Below are positions 23,522 to 24,920 of a stretch of 24,920 bases of DNA, in pieces. This DNA is from Prorocentrum cordatum. Lineage: Eukaryota > Sar > Dinophyceae > Prorocentrales > Prorocentraceae. The notes below the pieces were generated by a model. The model had not been told where the DNA came from. It worked only from the letters and a program-made list of their open reading frames with translations, and made no database searches. A program made the translations under genes and the position numbers. The stretch's first letter is position 1, and every line of letters starts with the position of its first letter. The stretch is taken from NCBI GenBank assembly GCA_963575745.1, contig CAUYUJ010001429.1:1-24920 (forward strand). Reading direction: 5' to 3'.

Positions 23522-23659
23522 GCCGGGGCCCGGCCTGCAGGGAAGAAAGGTATACCCCCAAAAGGGGGTTCGATCGAAGGCGAAGAGGGCGGGTACCGAG
23601 GGTTTGGGAAATACGCGTTGTCGGACACTCGAGCAGAGAAGGGCGAACGGTCTTAAATT

Positions 23660-23713
23660 GATTGTTGTTGTTGAACATTATTTATTCTAAAGAATAATTA
23701 TTGTTGGGCCCCC
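23660..23713 (+). repeat. ~46-bp direct repeat, copy 2
   Basis: The sister of 22637-22682. It contains the dyad TTATTCT-AA-AGAATAA. Confidence 0.55.
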
Positions 23714-23739
23714 TGGTGCGCGCCCCCCCTGCGCCGCCT

Positions 23740-24420
23740 AGGCCGCAGCTACATTTTCATCATTTTCGTGAGGAAGCCTCAGGTAATACGATGTCATCAA
23801 GATCCGGTTGTTTTGTTGTAATCCGTTTTCCCTTGCAAAAAACACTATAAAATGACATTTCTTGTTCTAATATAACCAAATTTCAAGAATCCCTTGCAAC
23901 AAATAAGGTAAAGTGGACATTCGCGCGCGCAAGACGAAATCCTTCCAAAAGCTTAGTGTTCGGAGCGATTTTAACATAAAAACATCAAAAAACCAATGGT
24001 TTTTCAACAAAAAATGTCAAAATCTCATTCCGCGCGCTCTTGCGGATTCGTAGGAAAACCAACACTTTTAAACATTTCTGTCAAACGGGCTTTTGCGAGC
24101 AACTTTTTCGAACTTCTGCGACAACGGTTGCGCACCTGCCAGGGCCATCACCCCTGTCAAATAATACCATGCGGGACACATTCGTTTTTTCTTCGCGCGC
24201 GCACGCCGAATCTTCTCCCAACACACCGCAGTAGGGCTTCTTAAGAAATTGTAGCGCACGGCGCATCATAAAATCACACGAAATCAATCGCACCGAGGTC
24301 CTCGAAAAACAAACCTGCACGACGTTTCAAAATTCTAAACCCAGCGGCGCGCTGCTGTCGAAAACTAAAAAACCAATGGTTTTCCCCCATTAGATGTTAA
24401 CGCCATTAGTTCAGCGCAGA
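23740..24420. other. AT-rich unique region, no gene
   Basis: The composition shifts from GC-rich to AT-rich after 23750, with many AAAA/TTTT words. The near-palindrome AAAAAACCAATGGTTTT occurs at about 23987-24004 and 24368-24383. The small frames at 23996-24320 overlap on both strands and show no domain. Confidence 0.5.
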
Positions 24421-24421
24421 G

Positions 24422-24883
24422 CTACTCTTTCGCGCACTCTCTTAGCATACCGGGTACGCGCGACTCTGCCAGACAATGACAACAACTACCCGTTGCGGAT
24501 GACCCATGGTTGCGCGCCCTCAGAAAGCTGACTCGAGGCGCGGAGCCGAGAATAACCAAATAAGGTAGCATGATGAAATCATGTGGTATCATGTACCTAT
24601 TTGCCAGCATATGCAAACAGATGTTCTGTGGAAGGCTTAACAACTTCTGTGGTTTAACAAGGCTTAAGAACTTCTGTGGGTGTACGAACGTAGGCTTAAC
24701 AACTTCTGTGGGTGTGTACTCCACGCCAGTGTAGTAGCCACGGTCGTCCGCAGGCCACGAAGTGAAGAGTCCGAACGTCATAGGGCGGGAAGCTGGGTGT
24801 GGGTGGTGGCGAAGAGTCGTGTGGATATTCGGTAGAGCTTGCACTGCCCCCCCACAAAGTGGGGGTATTGGCTGGCGTCGCAT
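24422..24883 (-). other. Open frame of doubtful coding status
   Basis: A 153-codon minus-strand frame (PMTFGLFTSWPADDRGYYTG, then MIPHDFIMLPYLVILGSAPR) with balanced composition. However, it spans a tandem repeat at 24633-24712 that encodes its HPQKFLSLVKPQKLLSLPQN stretch, and I recognise no family. It is listed for completeness. Confidence 0.2.
24633..24712 (+). repeat. Three-unit tandem repeat (AGGCTTAACAACTTCTGTGG)
   Basis: Units start at 24633, 24660 and 24692. The middle unit has AAGAAC instead of AACAAC. Spacers differ in length. Confidence 0.85.
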
Positions 24884-24920
24884 GAAAACCCTGGCACTGG
24901 TGAGAACACTGAGCGTTCGG

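Overview
This window looks like nuclear DNA of a microbial eukaryote, most likely a dinoflagellate. The evidence is long, intron-poor, GC-rich reading frames all on one strand, an extreme load of microsatellites and polypurine/polypyrimidine tracts, and protein families resembling the high-copy uncharacterised proteins I associate with dinoflagellate genomes. The assignment is inference from style and families. I see no rRNA, tRNA, CRISPR or prokaryotic operon, and no intact dinoflagellate spliced-leader sequence.

The centre of the window (about 4800-14924) reads as one ~10.1-kb mobile element. Its ends carry a near-identical inverted repeat (CTGCAATGATCG followed by a C run on the left, its complement on the right). 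Next to each end is an AT-rich block that contrasts with the GC-rich interior. Inside, every convincing gene is on the minus strand. In transcription order they are: F (14072-12780, uncharacterised, basic C-terminal tail), E (12099-11422, WRGQ-type, Gly/Lys-rich tail), D (10849-10222, one frame change), C/B (9617-8475 and 8469-8014, Cys4 zinc-ribbon-like protein and a Lys/Glu-rich continuation) and A (7238-5228, a transposase-like gene spread over three frames, ending 7 nt before a poly(A) tract).

The most striking signal is an 18-bp palindrome, AGCGGT-N6-ACCGCT. I count 29 full-length copies in six clusters. One cluster lies past the 3' end of gene A, one lies in each of the four gaps between genes, and one lies upstream of gene F. 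The loop is always 6 nt, copies always face the same way, and each cluster has its own loop variant. I found no complete copy outside the element. This looks like an element-encoded set of recognition or processing sites that I cannot match to a named system.

The left flank (1-4799) holds a ~100-bp tandem repeat, an 11-bp GC-rich tandem array, a CAA microsatellite, GA-rich DNA, and a decayed gene-like segment (2580-3004) with a diverged sister at 21105-21395. The right flank (14925-24920) is dominated by GGA/TCC tracts, including a 1.3-kb polypyrimidine run. It also has a 34-bp perfect palindrome, a clean MITE with 6-bp target duplications (22079-22288), a dispersed repeat matching 888-964 in inverse orientation, and several minisatellites. 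I see no convincing functional gene outside the central element.
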